64,000 nt of DNA, taken from Ga0077536 sp035325705 (GTDB lineage: Bacteria; Pseudomonadota; Gammaproteobacteria; Ga0077536). The position numbers were made by a program, and so were the translations under genes. Positions within the stretch are counted from its first letter, which is position 1; each line of letters opens with the position of its first letter. Shown here one piece after another: positions 35,803 through 42,015 of this stretch. Location of the stretch: NCBI GenBank assembly GCA_035325705.1, contig DAOKZI010000010.1, positions 96,202 to 160,201 on the forward strand. The letters are read 5' to 3'. A model generated the notes under the pieces. It was not told where the DNA came from and did not search any database. It was given only the letters and a program-made list of their open reading frames with translations.

Positions 35803-35911
35803 GATCCCCGCGCCGCCCGGCGATCCGTTAAGGACTTCGCCATTGCGTGTCGTACGGTCCGGAAGCAGACCGTGAAGATTTTTCCTGTCCTTGCGTAAAT
35901 ACGCGCCACTT

Positions 35912-35927
35912 CGGTGAAATTTCACCG
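35912..35927. promoter_or_regulatory. Perfect 16-bp palindrome upstream of the activator gene
   Basis: CGGTGAAATTTCACCG is a perfect dyad. It lies in the 422-base gap (35740-36161) between the small membrane protein and the sigma-54 activator, next to a second dyad GCGTA-AA-TACGC at 35893-35904. It may be an operator for the activator gene; the binding protein is unknown. The gap holds no gene that I can support. Confidence 0.5.
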
Positions 35928-36161
35928 TCGTAAGAGCTAATCCTACGCAATGTAAGCACGGCCTCACGCCCGCGACGGGCGGCTCCGATAGGGAATGCGC
36001 GGGCCGCGCCCGCAGACTCCGTGCACCGTCGCCGCAGCGCGGATGACGGCCGACGACGGACGCCGCCGGGGTCCGTCCCAGCGGGAATTCAAAACGAAGG
36101 CAACGGAACAAAACCAACGACACTGCCTGACAAAGACACACGCAGCCGGAGGAGAATGGAC

Positions 36162-37253
36162 ATGACCGACGCACTGCATGCCTGTGACGAACTGGCCGAA
36201 CTGCCGTCCCTGGACGAACGGAGTCTGGCCGCTTTCCAGCTCGGCATACGCCGGGAGACCCGAGAGACCGCGCCCGCCCGCAACGAGAACACACGCGCCG
36301 CCAACTGCCTGTGGGGCGAATCCGAGCCGATGAAGCAGCTTTTCGGCATGCTGGAACGCGTCGCGCCGACGCGCGCCAATGTGCTGATCGTCGGCGAGAG
36401 CGGCACCGGCAAGGAGGTCGTCGCCCATCGCCTGCACTGCCAGTCGAAGGTCAGCGACAAGCCCTTCGTTGCCATCAACTGCGGCGCGATTCCGGCCAAT
36501 CTGATGGAGGCCGAGCTGTTCGGACACGAGCGCGGCAGCTTCACCGGCGCCGTGCGCAACCACAAGGGCGTGTTCGAGCGCGCCGCCGGCGGCACGGTCT
36601 TCCTCGACGAAGTGACCGAGATGCCGACCGAGATGCAGGTCAAGCTGCTGCGCGTGCTGGAGACGGGCCGTTTCTATCGCGTCGGCGGCGACGAGGAAAT
36701 CGTCGCGAACTGCCGCATCATCGCCGCCACCAATCGCAATCCCGAACAGGCGGTGCTCGAAGGCGCGCTGCGCGCGGACCTGCTCTACCGCCTCGCGGTA
36801 TTCCCGCTGCGCCTGCCCGCGCTGCGTGAACGCGGTGCGGACGTCGAGCTGCTCGCCGAGCGCTTCGTCGCCGAACTCAACGCCGAGTATCGCGACGAGA
36901 AGGTCCTCTCCGCGCGCTCGCGTAAATTTCTGCGCGAGCACTGCTGGCCGGGCAACGTGCGCGAGCTGAAGAATTCGATCCACCGCGCTTACATCCTGGC
37001 CGATCACGAGCTCGAGCTGGCGGCGGTGGAAGTGCCGGTGGAAGCCATTGGCCCCGGCGAGGACTGCGTGGCCGTGCCGATTGGCACGTCCATCGCAGAC
37101 ATGGAACGCGAGCTGATCCTGGCGACGCTCGCGCGCTGCGAAGGCAACAAGCGGCACGCGGCGAAGATCTTGGGCGTCAGTCTGAAAACGCTCTACAATC
37201 GATTGAACGACTACGATCGCTTTGCCCGCACGGCAGGGAGCAGCGCGGCGTAG
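36162..37253 (+). CDS. Sigma-54-dependent transcriptional activator without receiver domain
   Basis: The 363-residue product is an enhancer-binding protein of the PspF-like layout. A short N-terminal stretch of about 45 residues carries no receiver or other known sensor domain. The AAA+ domain (about residues 50-285) has Walker A GESGTGKE and the sigma-54 contact loop as GSFTGA instead of GAFTGA. Walker B is GGTVFLDEVTEMP, with sensor I IIAATNRN and the arginine-finger region LRADLLYRL. A C-terminal Fis-type helix-turn-helix follows (GNKRHAAKILGVSLKTLYNRL, about residues 330-350). GGAGGAGA before the ATG at 36162 sets the start, though an ATG at 36156 is possible. It probably activates the sigma-54-type promoters found around it; this is inference. 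Confidence 0.9.
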   Translation: MTDALHACDELAELPSLDERSLAAFQLGIRRETRETAPARNENTRAANCLWGESEPMKQLFGMLERVAPTRANVLIVGESGTGKEVVAHRLHCQSKVSDKPFVAINCGAIPANLMEAELFGHERGSFTGAVRNHKGVFERAAGGTVFLDEVTEMPTEMQVKLLRVLETGRFYRVGGDEEIVANCRIIAATNRNPEQAVLEGALRADLLYRLAVFPLRLPALRERGADVELLAERFVAELNAEYRDEKVLSARSRKFLREHCWPGNVRELKNSIHRAYILADHELELAAVEVPVEAIGPGEDCVAVPIGTSIADMERELILATLARCEGNKRHAAKILGVSLKTLYNRLNDYDRFARTAGSSAA

Positions 37254-37370
37254 TGCAGCGCCGCGCCAGACGGCACGTTAAAAATGGGCTCCGCTCCGCC
37301 GCCGCCGGTCAGCATGCGACAAATGCATGCGCCGGCCGCGCAGGCGGCCCCGCAAAGGAGGGATGATGCA

Positions 37371-38003
37371 ATGATCCGAGTACTCGTAGTGGACGACCAT
37401 GCCGTCGTTAGGGCCGGCCTCCGGCAGTTTCTGAGCGACTTCGACGACATCGAGATCACGGGCGAGGCCGAATCGGCCTGCGCCGCGGTCAACAAGGTGC
37501 GCAGCGGCGACTACGACATCGTGCTGCTCGACATCTCGATGCCGGATCGCAGCGGCGTCGACGTCCTCAAGCAAATCAAGCGCGAGAAGCCCGACTTGCC
37601 GGTGCTGGTCTTGAGCATGCATCCCGAAAACCGCTATGCCGTGCAGCTCCTGCGCTACGGCGCGAGCGGCTACCTGCAGAAGGAGGCCATGCCGACGGAG
37701 CTGGTCGCCGCGATCCGCAAGATCCGCCAGGGACGCCGCTACATCACCGCGGAGCTCGCGGAGCTGCTCGCCGGCGAGCTCGAAGGGGGCGACGATCGCC
37801 CGCTGCACGAGCAACTGTCCGAGCGCGAGCACCAGGTGTTCATGTCGCTCGCGCGCGGCGAGCCGGTGGGCGCCATTGCGACTGCATTGAGCTTGAGCGT
37901 GAAGACGGTCAGCACCTATCGCGCCCGGGTGCTGGAGAAGATGAAGGTCGCGAGCAACGCCGATCTGACTTACTACGCGATCAAGAACGGTCTCGTCGAT
38001 TGA
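37371..38003 (+). CDS. NarL/FixJ-type response regulator
   Basis: The 210-residue product has an N-terminal receiver domain (acidic pocket VVDDH, phosphoacceptor Asp54 in VLLDISMP, Thr/Ser and Lys switch in VLVLSMHPEN and YLQKEA). A C-terminal LuxR-type helix-turn-helix is also present (LSEREHQVFMSLARGEPVGAIATALSLSVKTVSTYR). AAAGGAGGG precedes the ATG at 37371. It follows the sigma-54 activator by 118 bases, with no kinase directly adjacent. The truncated kinase-like protein at 39380 and the hybrid kinase at 42016 are the nearest candidates as partners. Confidence 0.9.
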   Translation: MIRVLVVDDHAVVRAGLRQFLSDFDDIEITGEAESACAAVNKVRSGDYDIVLLDISMPDRSGVDVLKQIKREKPDLPVLVLSMHPENRYAVQLLRYGASGYLQKEAMPTELVAAIRKIRQGRRYITAELAELLAGELEGGDDRPLHEQLSEREHQVFMSLARGEPVGAIATALSLSVKTVSTYRARVLEKMKVASNADLTYYAIKNGLVD

Positions 38004-38021
38004 GTCCATCCCTCTCGCAAA

Positions 38022-38052
38022 CCGCCGGACACGATGAAGTCCGGCGGCCTTT
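38022..38052 (+). terminator. Rho-independent terminator after the response regulator
   Basis: The stem CCGCCGGAC (38022-38030) pairs with GTCCGGCGG (38039-38047) across an eight-base loop and is followed by CCTTTCC. The T run is short, so efficiency is uncertain. Confidence 0.65.
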
Positions 38053-38096
38053 CCCCACTGCCCGCTCGCTTCCTCCCGTGTAGTTTTTGCGCATAC

Positions 38097-38117
38097 GGCG
38101 CGTAGTCCGTGCACGCC
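38097..38117. promoter_or_regulatory. Candidate activator-binding dyad upstream of the DUF883 promoter
   Basis: GGCGCGTAG-TCC-GTGCACGCC is an imperfect 21-base dyad ending 47 bases before the sigma-54-type promoter at 38165. Position and form suit an enhancer site. Confidence 0.45.
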
Positions 38118-38164
38118 GTCGCGATACGCGATCCGCTGCGGCCGCTCCTGGCCGATCTCAGGCA

Positions 38165-38180
38165 TGGCATGCAGCTTGCT
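38165..38180 (+). promoter_or_regulatory. Sigma-54-type promoter for the DUF883/holin-like operon
   Basis: TGGCATGcagcTTGCT matches the consensus fully. Predicted start about 38191, leader 38 bases with GGAGGAAA before the ATG at 38229. Confidence 0.8.
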
Positions 38181-38228
38181 CGCCGATAGGCGGCATGAAG
38201 TCCATTCATATGCCAGCGGAGGAAATCC

Positions 38229-38588
38229 ATGAATGCGAGCCATCCGAACGAAGCGACGCAGGGCCGCACCGAGCCCGAAGGCGCGGCCGGCGCGCAGGCG
38301 TCGACCGAGCGCCTGCGCAGCGCCGCGCACGAACGCATCGACACCGTCGCCGAAGCCGTGCATCCCGTCGTCGATCGACTCACGGACGCCGCCCATGACA
38401 CCGTGGAACGGGTATCGGGCGCGGCGGCCGGCGCGGCCGAGCGCATGAACATCAAATCCGAGGAGCTCCGTCACATGCAGGGCCGCCTCGCCGAAGACTG
38501 CCGCGAGTACGTGCGCGCCCATCCGCTGAAGGCCCTGGGCTATGCCGCGGCCGCCGGTTTCATCCTGACCCGACTGCTGCGGGGTTGA
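38229..38588 (+). CDS. DUF883 family protein (ElaB/YqjD-like)
   Basis: The 119-residue protein has a long amphipathic Ala/Glu/Arg helix (about residues 20-90) and a C-terminal hydrophobic tail (KALGYAAAAGFILTRLLRG, residues about 100-119). It belongs to the ElaB/YgaM/YqjD group, tail-anchored inner-membrane proteins linked to ribosome binding or membrane stress in stationary phase. It is the first gene of a three-gene operon with overlapping ends, under a sigma-54-type promoter. Confidence 0.85.
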   Translation: MNASHPNEATQGRTEPEGAAGAQASTERLRSAAHERIDTVAEAVHPVVDRLTDAAHDTVERVSGAAAGAAERMNIKSEELRHMQGRLAEDCREYVRAHPLKALGYAAAAGFILTRLLRG

Positions 38589-38980
38589 GCCCCGTGCCCG
38601 ACGCCGGCGGCGATGGGGCGGCGGCGCCCGGCCTGCGCGCGCAGTTGCTCGGCTTGACCGACACCTGGCGCGCGATGACGGAGGCGCGGCTCGGCATCTT
38701 CGTCATCGAAGCGCGTCGCGCCGCGGCTGCGCTCGCACAGACTTTCGTCTGCGCCGTGCTCGCGGCTTGCGTGCTTGCCGCGACCTGGCTGCTCGCACTC
38801 GTCGGCGCTATGTGGTGGGCCGTGGATCGCGGCGCGACGCCCGCCCTCGCCATCGGCTGTGCGCTGATCGTGAATCTCGTGCTGATCGCGGCCGCGGCCC
38901 TGGGTGCGCGGGCCGCGATGCGTCGCGTCGATTTCATCCATACGCGTCGCGCGCTGCGCGCGCCGGAGCCGCGGCGATGA
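38585..38980 (+). CDS. YqjE-like phage-holin superfamily membrane protein
   Basis: The 131-residue product has two membrane segments (about residues 45-72 and 80-108). An amphipathic N-terminal helix (LLGLTDTWRAMTEARLGIFVIEARRAAAAL) matches the phage_holin_3_6/YqjE family that accompanies YqjD-like genes. The start overlaps the DUF883 stop: a TTG at 38585 shares bases with the TGA, and a GTG at 38594 is the alternative. A role in membrane adaptation is family context only. Confidence 0.78.
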   Translation: MSPVPDAGGDGAAAPGLRAQLLGLTDTWRAMTEARLGIFVIEARRAAAALAQTFVCAVLAACVLAATWLLALVGAMWWAVDRGATPALAIGCALIVNLVLIAAAALGARAAMRRVDFIHTRRALRAPEPRR

Positions 38981-39330
38981 AGGGCGATGAAGATCTGCAG
39001 CGGCTCGAAGGCCGTCTCGCGGCGCTGGGCGCCGAGCAGTCGGCGCGCGCCGCCGCCGTCGAAGCCGCCTGCCGCGAGCGCCTCGCGGCGCCGGGCAGCC
39101 TGCTCGGCGCGGCGCTCGCCGGCGCGATGCTCGGCCTGCTCGGCGGTGGCAAGACGTCGCGCTCGCGCGGCGCCGACGCGCCCACGCCGGCGGTGAGCAC
39201 GGGCGGCGCAACGGTGCTCGGTGCGATCGTCGCGCTTGCCGGCCTCGCCGGCGCGGCCATGCGCATCCTCGAGCTCGGCGTGCTGATGAAGTCCGGACGG
39301 ATCGATGCGGCGCGTCCGCCGCGCGACTGA
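38977..39330 (+). CDS. Small membrane protein, third gene of the DUF883 operon
   Basis: The 117-residue product begins with an acidic and basic helix (DEDLQRLEGRLAALGAEQSARAAAVEAACRERL). It contains two Gly/Ala-rich hydrophobic stretches (about residues 40-56 and 78-98). The ATG overlaps the upstream TGA (ATGA). By position it takes the place of YqjK in the elaB/yqjDEK type of operon, but the sequence does not let me claim homology. Confidence 0.65.
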   Translation: MKGDEDLQRLEGRLAALGAEQSARAAAVEAACRERLAAPGSLLGAALAGAMLGLLGGGKTSRSRGADAPTPAVSTGGATVLGAIVALAGLAGAAMRILELGVLMKSGRIDAARPPRD

Positions 39331-39379
39331 ATCACCGCGCGCCTAGCCGCATGCTACAGTCGCCGCGGTTTCCCCACGT

Positions 39380-40054
39380 ATGAACACCATGTCCGACGTA
39401 CGCGCCGCTCCTGCAGATGACTGCACCGCCGACTTTGCCCTTGCGGGGCATTTATTGGAGCTCGTCGAGCGCGAGCGCGAGGTGCTCGCACGCGCGCTGC
39501 ACGACGAGATGGGCTCGAATCTGACCGCCATCAACCTCGACGTCGCGTCGGTTGCCAGCCAGTTGCCGGAAGGCGTCGCGCGCACGCGACTGGAGCGCGC
39601 GCTGCGCGTGCTGAAGGAGGCGGTCGAGCTCAAGCGCCGCCTGATCCAGTCCCTGCGGCCCAGCATGATCGACAGTCTCGGTCTCGTCGCCACCTTGCGC
39701 ATGGAAATGGAGGCCTTCGAGCGCCGCAGCGGCATCGCCTGCGCGGCGCGCTTCGACGAAGAGCCGCCCGGCCTCGATGCGCGCGTGGCGATGGCCATCT
39801 ACCGGCTCGTGCAGGACTGCACGCGCTGGCTGGAAGCGGACGGCCGCGCGACGAAGCTGGCGGCCCGGCTCACGCCGGACGGCGCAGAGTTGTGCCTGCT
39901 TCTCGAGAGCGACGTCGGGCCGGCGAATTTCGACCTCACCGCCGTGCACACCATGCGCGCCCGCCTGACGCACTTCGGCGGCAGCCTGGAGGCGACGACG
40001 GGCGCGGAAGGCCTGCGCCTCGCCGCCCGGGTGCCGGCCCGGCCCGCGGCCTGA
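39380..40054 (+). CDS. Orphan histidine-kinase-like protein with degraded ATPase domain
   Basis: The 224-residue cytoplasmic product contains a HisKA_3-type dimerisation helix with the phosphoacceptor His41 in LARALHDEMGSNLTAINLDVAS. A second helix follows with LIQSLRPSMIDSLGLVATL, as in NarX/UhpB/LiaS kinases. The following part keeps the length of an ATPase domain but lacks its motifs: the N-box Asn is missing (RLVQDCTRWLEADGR), the DxGxG box is replaced by ESDVGPANF, and no glycine-rich lid is seen. There is no sensor or membrane segment. It may be a phosphotransfer or phosphatase partner of the NarL-type regulator at 37371 rather than an active kinase. Confidence 0.72.
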   Translation: MNTMSDVRAAPADDCTADFALAGHLLELVEREREVLARALHDEMGSNLTAINLDVASVASQLPEGVARTRLERALRVLKEAVELKRRLIQSLRPSMIDSLGLVATLRMEMEAFERRSGIACAARFDEEPPGLDARVAMAIYRLVQDCTRWLEADGRATKLAARLTPDGAELCLLLESDVGPANFDLTAVHTMRARLTHFGGSLEATTGAEGLRLAARVPARPAA

Positions 40055-40128
40055 GCGTCGACTCCACGAGTCCTTTGCGCCGCGGAGTCGCACAACTTAC
40101 ACGACTAGCGCGGCAGGATTTACGCGTC

Positions 40129-40593
40129 CTAGTCCATTGCCGCGACGACGAGCTGGTTGTCGACCGATACCACGCCTTCGGTATCGCGCGCGAGCGTGCC
40201 GGCGCGCTCGCTCGCTGCCGTCGATTCGACGCTGCCGCGCAAGGTGACGACGCCGTCCTTGCTGTCGACGTCGATCTTCAGCGCCGACAGCGTCGGATCG
40301 GCGACCAGCGCGGCCTTGACGCGCGCGGTGACGGCCGCGTCGTCGATGGCCGCGCCGATCTTCTCGCCCTGCGCCTCCATTGCCTCGCCGACGCGATCGA
40401 CCTTCTCGCCGACCGTGTCTTCGCCCACGCGTTCGCCGGGCGCCGGCGTCGGCACCGCCGTGCTCGGCGCGCCGTTCGTCGTCTCGCCGGCGTCCGTGCG
40501 ATCGGCGGGGCTGCGTTCGGCGCGGTCGCAGGCCGCAATGAGCGGCAGCGCGGCCAGCACCAGGACGATCGTGCGTATCGGTTTCGTGTTCAT
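40129..40593 (-). CDS. BON-domain lipoprotein
   Basis: The 154-residue product has a lipoprotein signal ending in LIAAC (about residue 21) and a Thr/Pro-rich linker. A helix with Glu/Lys repeats follows (GEDTVGEKVDRVGEAMEAQGEKIGAAIDD), then one BON domain (about residues 88-150, ARVKAALVADPTLSALKIDVDSKDG, VVTLRGSVES, VVSVDNQLV). The ATG at 40593 has AAGGAGGG upstream and a sigma-54-type promoter at 40629-40644. The 74-base gap downstream (40055-40128) contains a hairpin built on GACTAG/CTAGTC, convergent with the kinase-like gene. Confidence 0.83.
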   Translation of the reverse strand: MNTKPIRTIVLVLAALPLIAACDRAERSPADRTDAGETTNGAPSTAVPTPAPGERVGEDTVGEKVDRVGEAMEAQGEKIGAAIDDAAVTARVKAALVADPTLSALKIDVDSKDGVVTLRGSVESTAASERAGTLARDTEGVVSVDNQLVVAAMD

Positions 40594-40628
40594 CTCCGAA
40601 GCCCTCCTTGTCGACATGGGGCAGGCGC

Positions 40629-40644
40629 TGCAGACGACGTGCCA
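40629..40644 (-). promoter_or_regulatory. Sigma-54-type promoter for the BON lipoprotein
   Basis: On the minus strand TGGCACGtcgtCTGCA has the exact spacing and a near-consensus -12. Predicted start about 40618. It lies back to back with the promoter at 40664. Confidence 0.72.
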
Positions 40645-40663
40645 GTCCCGCTGCCGCGCGAGC

Positions 40664-40679
40664 TGGCATGCGTCGTGCT
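40664..40679 (+). promoter_or_regulatory. Sigma-54-type promoter for the DUF1328 gene
   Basis: TGGCATGcgtcGTGCT has the exact GG-N10-GC spacing. Predicted start about 40690, 23 bases before the ATG at 40713, with AAAGGAGGG between. Confidence 0.72.
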
Positions 40680-40712
40680 GGATGTCAGGCATCTTCAAAG
40701 GAGGGTAGCGAC

Positions 40713-40877
40713 ATGTTCACCTGGGCCGCGCTCTTTCTCGTGATCGCAATCGTCGCCGGTGTGCTGGGCATGACCGGCGTGGCCGGGATGTCGATGCAGA
40801 TCGCCTGGATCCTGTTCATCGTCGGTCTCGTGCTTGCCGTCGTTTTCTTCGTGCTGGGGCGTAGGCCGCGCGTCTGA
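40713..40877 (+). CDS. DUF1328 small membrane protein (YtjA-like)
   Basis: The 54-residue product consists of two hydrophobic helices (ALFLVIAIVAGVLGMTGVAG and IAWILFIVGLVLAVVFFVLG) and a short basic end. This is the DUF1328/YtjA pattern of stress-linked small inner-membrane proteins. The strong ribosome site AAAGGAGGG fixes the start. It may be cotranscribed with the DUF421 gene 58 bases downstream. Confidence 0.85.
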   Translation: MFTWAALFLVIAIVAGVLGMTGVAGMSMQIAWILFIVGLVLAVVFFVLGRRPRV

Positions 40878-40935
40878 GTAGGCGTCGCACCGACAGCACG
40901 CCAGTCGACGCGCGACGGGCAAGCGCGGCAGCACC

Positions 40936-41427
40936 GTGACGCCCTGGCTCGAACTGTTCGGCACGCAGATGCCGATCACCGAGATCGTCATTCGAGGCAC
41001 CGTCGTCTACTGGTTCCTGCTGCTGATGTTCCGCTTCGTCGTGCGCCGCGACCTGGGCGGTCTCGGCATCGCCGACGTCCTGCTGATCGTGATCGTCTCT
41101 GACGCCGCGCAGAACGCGATGGCGGGCGGCTACACCACGATCAGCGAGGGCCTGGTGCTGCTGTCGACCATCATCGGCTGGAACCTGCTCGTGAACTGGC
41201 TCGCGTTCCGCTTTCCGGCCATCGAGCGCTTCACGAGTCCCTCGCGGCTGCAGCTCGTGCGCCACGGCCGCATTCTCCACGGCAATCTGCACCGCGAGCT
41301 GCTCACCGTCGAAGACCTCATGAGCCAGCTCCGTCTGCTCGGCATCGAACGGGTCGATCAGGTCAAACACGCCTATCTCGAACGCGGCGGCAACATCAGC
41401 GTCATCCGCGGTGACGGACAGGCGTAG
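40936..41427 (+). CDS. DUF421/YetF family membrane protein
   Basis: The 163-residue product has three membrane segments in its first 95 residues (IRGTVVYWFLLLMFRFVV, GIADVLLIVIVSDAAQNA, VLLSTIIGWNLLVNWLAF). A cytoplasmic DUF421 domain with the RLQLVRHGRILHGNLHRELLTVEDLMSQLR block follows. It corresponds in length and order to short YetF homologues; the function is unknown. A GTG at 40936 is the start. Confidence 0.85.
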   Translation: MTPWLELFGTQMPITEIVIRGTVVYWFLLLMFRFVVRRDLGGLGIADVLLIVIVSDAAQNAMAGGYTTISEGLVLLSTIIGWNLLVNWLAFRFPAIERFTSPSRLQLVRHGRILHGNLHRELLTVEDLMSQLRLLGIERVDQVKHAYLERGGNISVIRGDGQA

Positions 41428-41508
41428 GCGGCGACCGGCAGCCAGGCGCCGCGGATTGTCGTACAACACCTCCCGTGCGAAACGACGCGATGCGGAGGGA
41501 CGGCAAGC

Positions 41509-41706
41509 ATGGGCCAGGGCAGCGAAGCAGTGACGCAGGCGAGATGCGCGCATCCGCCCTGCCAGTGCCTCGTCAGCGTGGCCGCAGCCGTCGTGTCGGG
41601 TGGACGCTTCTACTGCGTGGCGGGCTGTGCTCAGGGCCGGGGTTGCCAACACGAACACTGCGCGTGCGCGACGCTCGCGCACGATACGGGCGCACCGGGC
41701 CTGTGA
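41509..41706 (+). CDS. Bacterial metallothionein (SmtA/BmtA-like)
   Basis: The 65-residue product has eight cysteines (13, 18, 20, 36, 40, 46, 51, 53) and histidines at 15, 48 and 50. The order is C-x4-C-x-C, C-x3-C, C-x4-C-x-C, which matches bacterial metallothioneins that bind Zn, Cd or Cu in a four-metal cluster. The central GGRFYCVAGCAQG is the family's typical zinc-finger-like part. GGAGGGA precedes the ATG at 41509. No sigma-54-type promoter was seen directly upstream; transcription may come from the DUF421 gene. Confidence 0.82.
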   Translation: MGQGSEAVTQARCAHPPCQCLVSVAAAVVSGGRFYCVAGCAQGRGCQHEHCACATLAHDTGAPGL

Positions 41707-41719
41707 GCGGGCGCTCTGC

Positions 41720-41929
41720 TCAATGCGCCGCGCGCAGCTCTTCGCGCGCCTGACCGTGCGCAACGAGATAAGGCACGTGGCGCCGTTCGTCGACGACGAA
41801 GTGCACCGCTGAGCTTTGCGCCGCCTCGGGTGCGAGCGCGCCCGACTGCTCGGCCGCGACGTCGGCCTGCCGGCAGCCGGCGGCAACGCCGGCGGTGATG
41901 AACAGCACGAAACCGAGGATGCGCCCCAT
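41720..41929 (-). CDS. Small lipoprotein-like exported protein
   Basis: The 69-residue product from the ATG at 41929 (MGRILGFVLFITAGVAAGC) has a lipobox-like end of its signal and a short hydrophilic mature part. An ATG at 41962 would place 11 residues before the signal. The predicted sigma-54 start at about 41955 rules that start out and supports 41929. Confidence 0.55.
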   Translation of the reverse strand: MGRILGFVLFITAGVAAGCRQADVAAEQSGALAPEAAQSSAVHFVVDERRHVPYLVAHGQAREELRAAH

Positions 41930-41965
41930 GTCGCCGATGCTCCGCGTGATCGATGCCCGCAAAGG

Positions 41966-41981
41966 AGCAAGGGGCGTGCCG
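41966..41981 (-). promoter_or_regulatory. Sigma-54-type promoter for the small lipoprotein gene
   Basis: On the minus strand CGGCACGccccTTGCT has the exact spacing with one deviation at the first base. Predicted start about 41955, 26 bases before the start codon at 41929. Confidence 0.62.
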
Positions 41982-42015
41982 GCGTGCTTGTAGAAGCAGC
42001 TAAGAACCAGGGGAC

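Noticed and set aside
40087..40105. GTCGCACAA-C-TTACACGAC as a further activator site.
   Set aside because: The spacer is one base rather than three and it lies at the convergent 3' ends of two genes, more consistent with part of a terminator-like structure.
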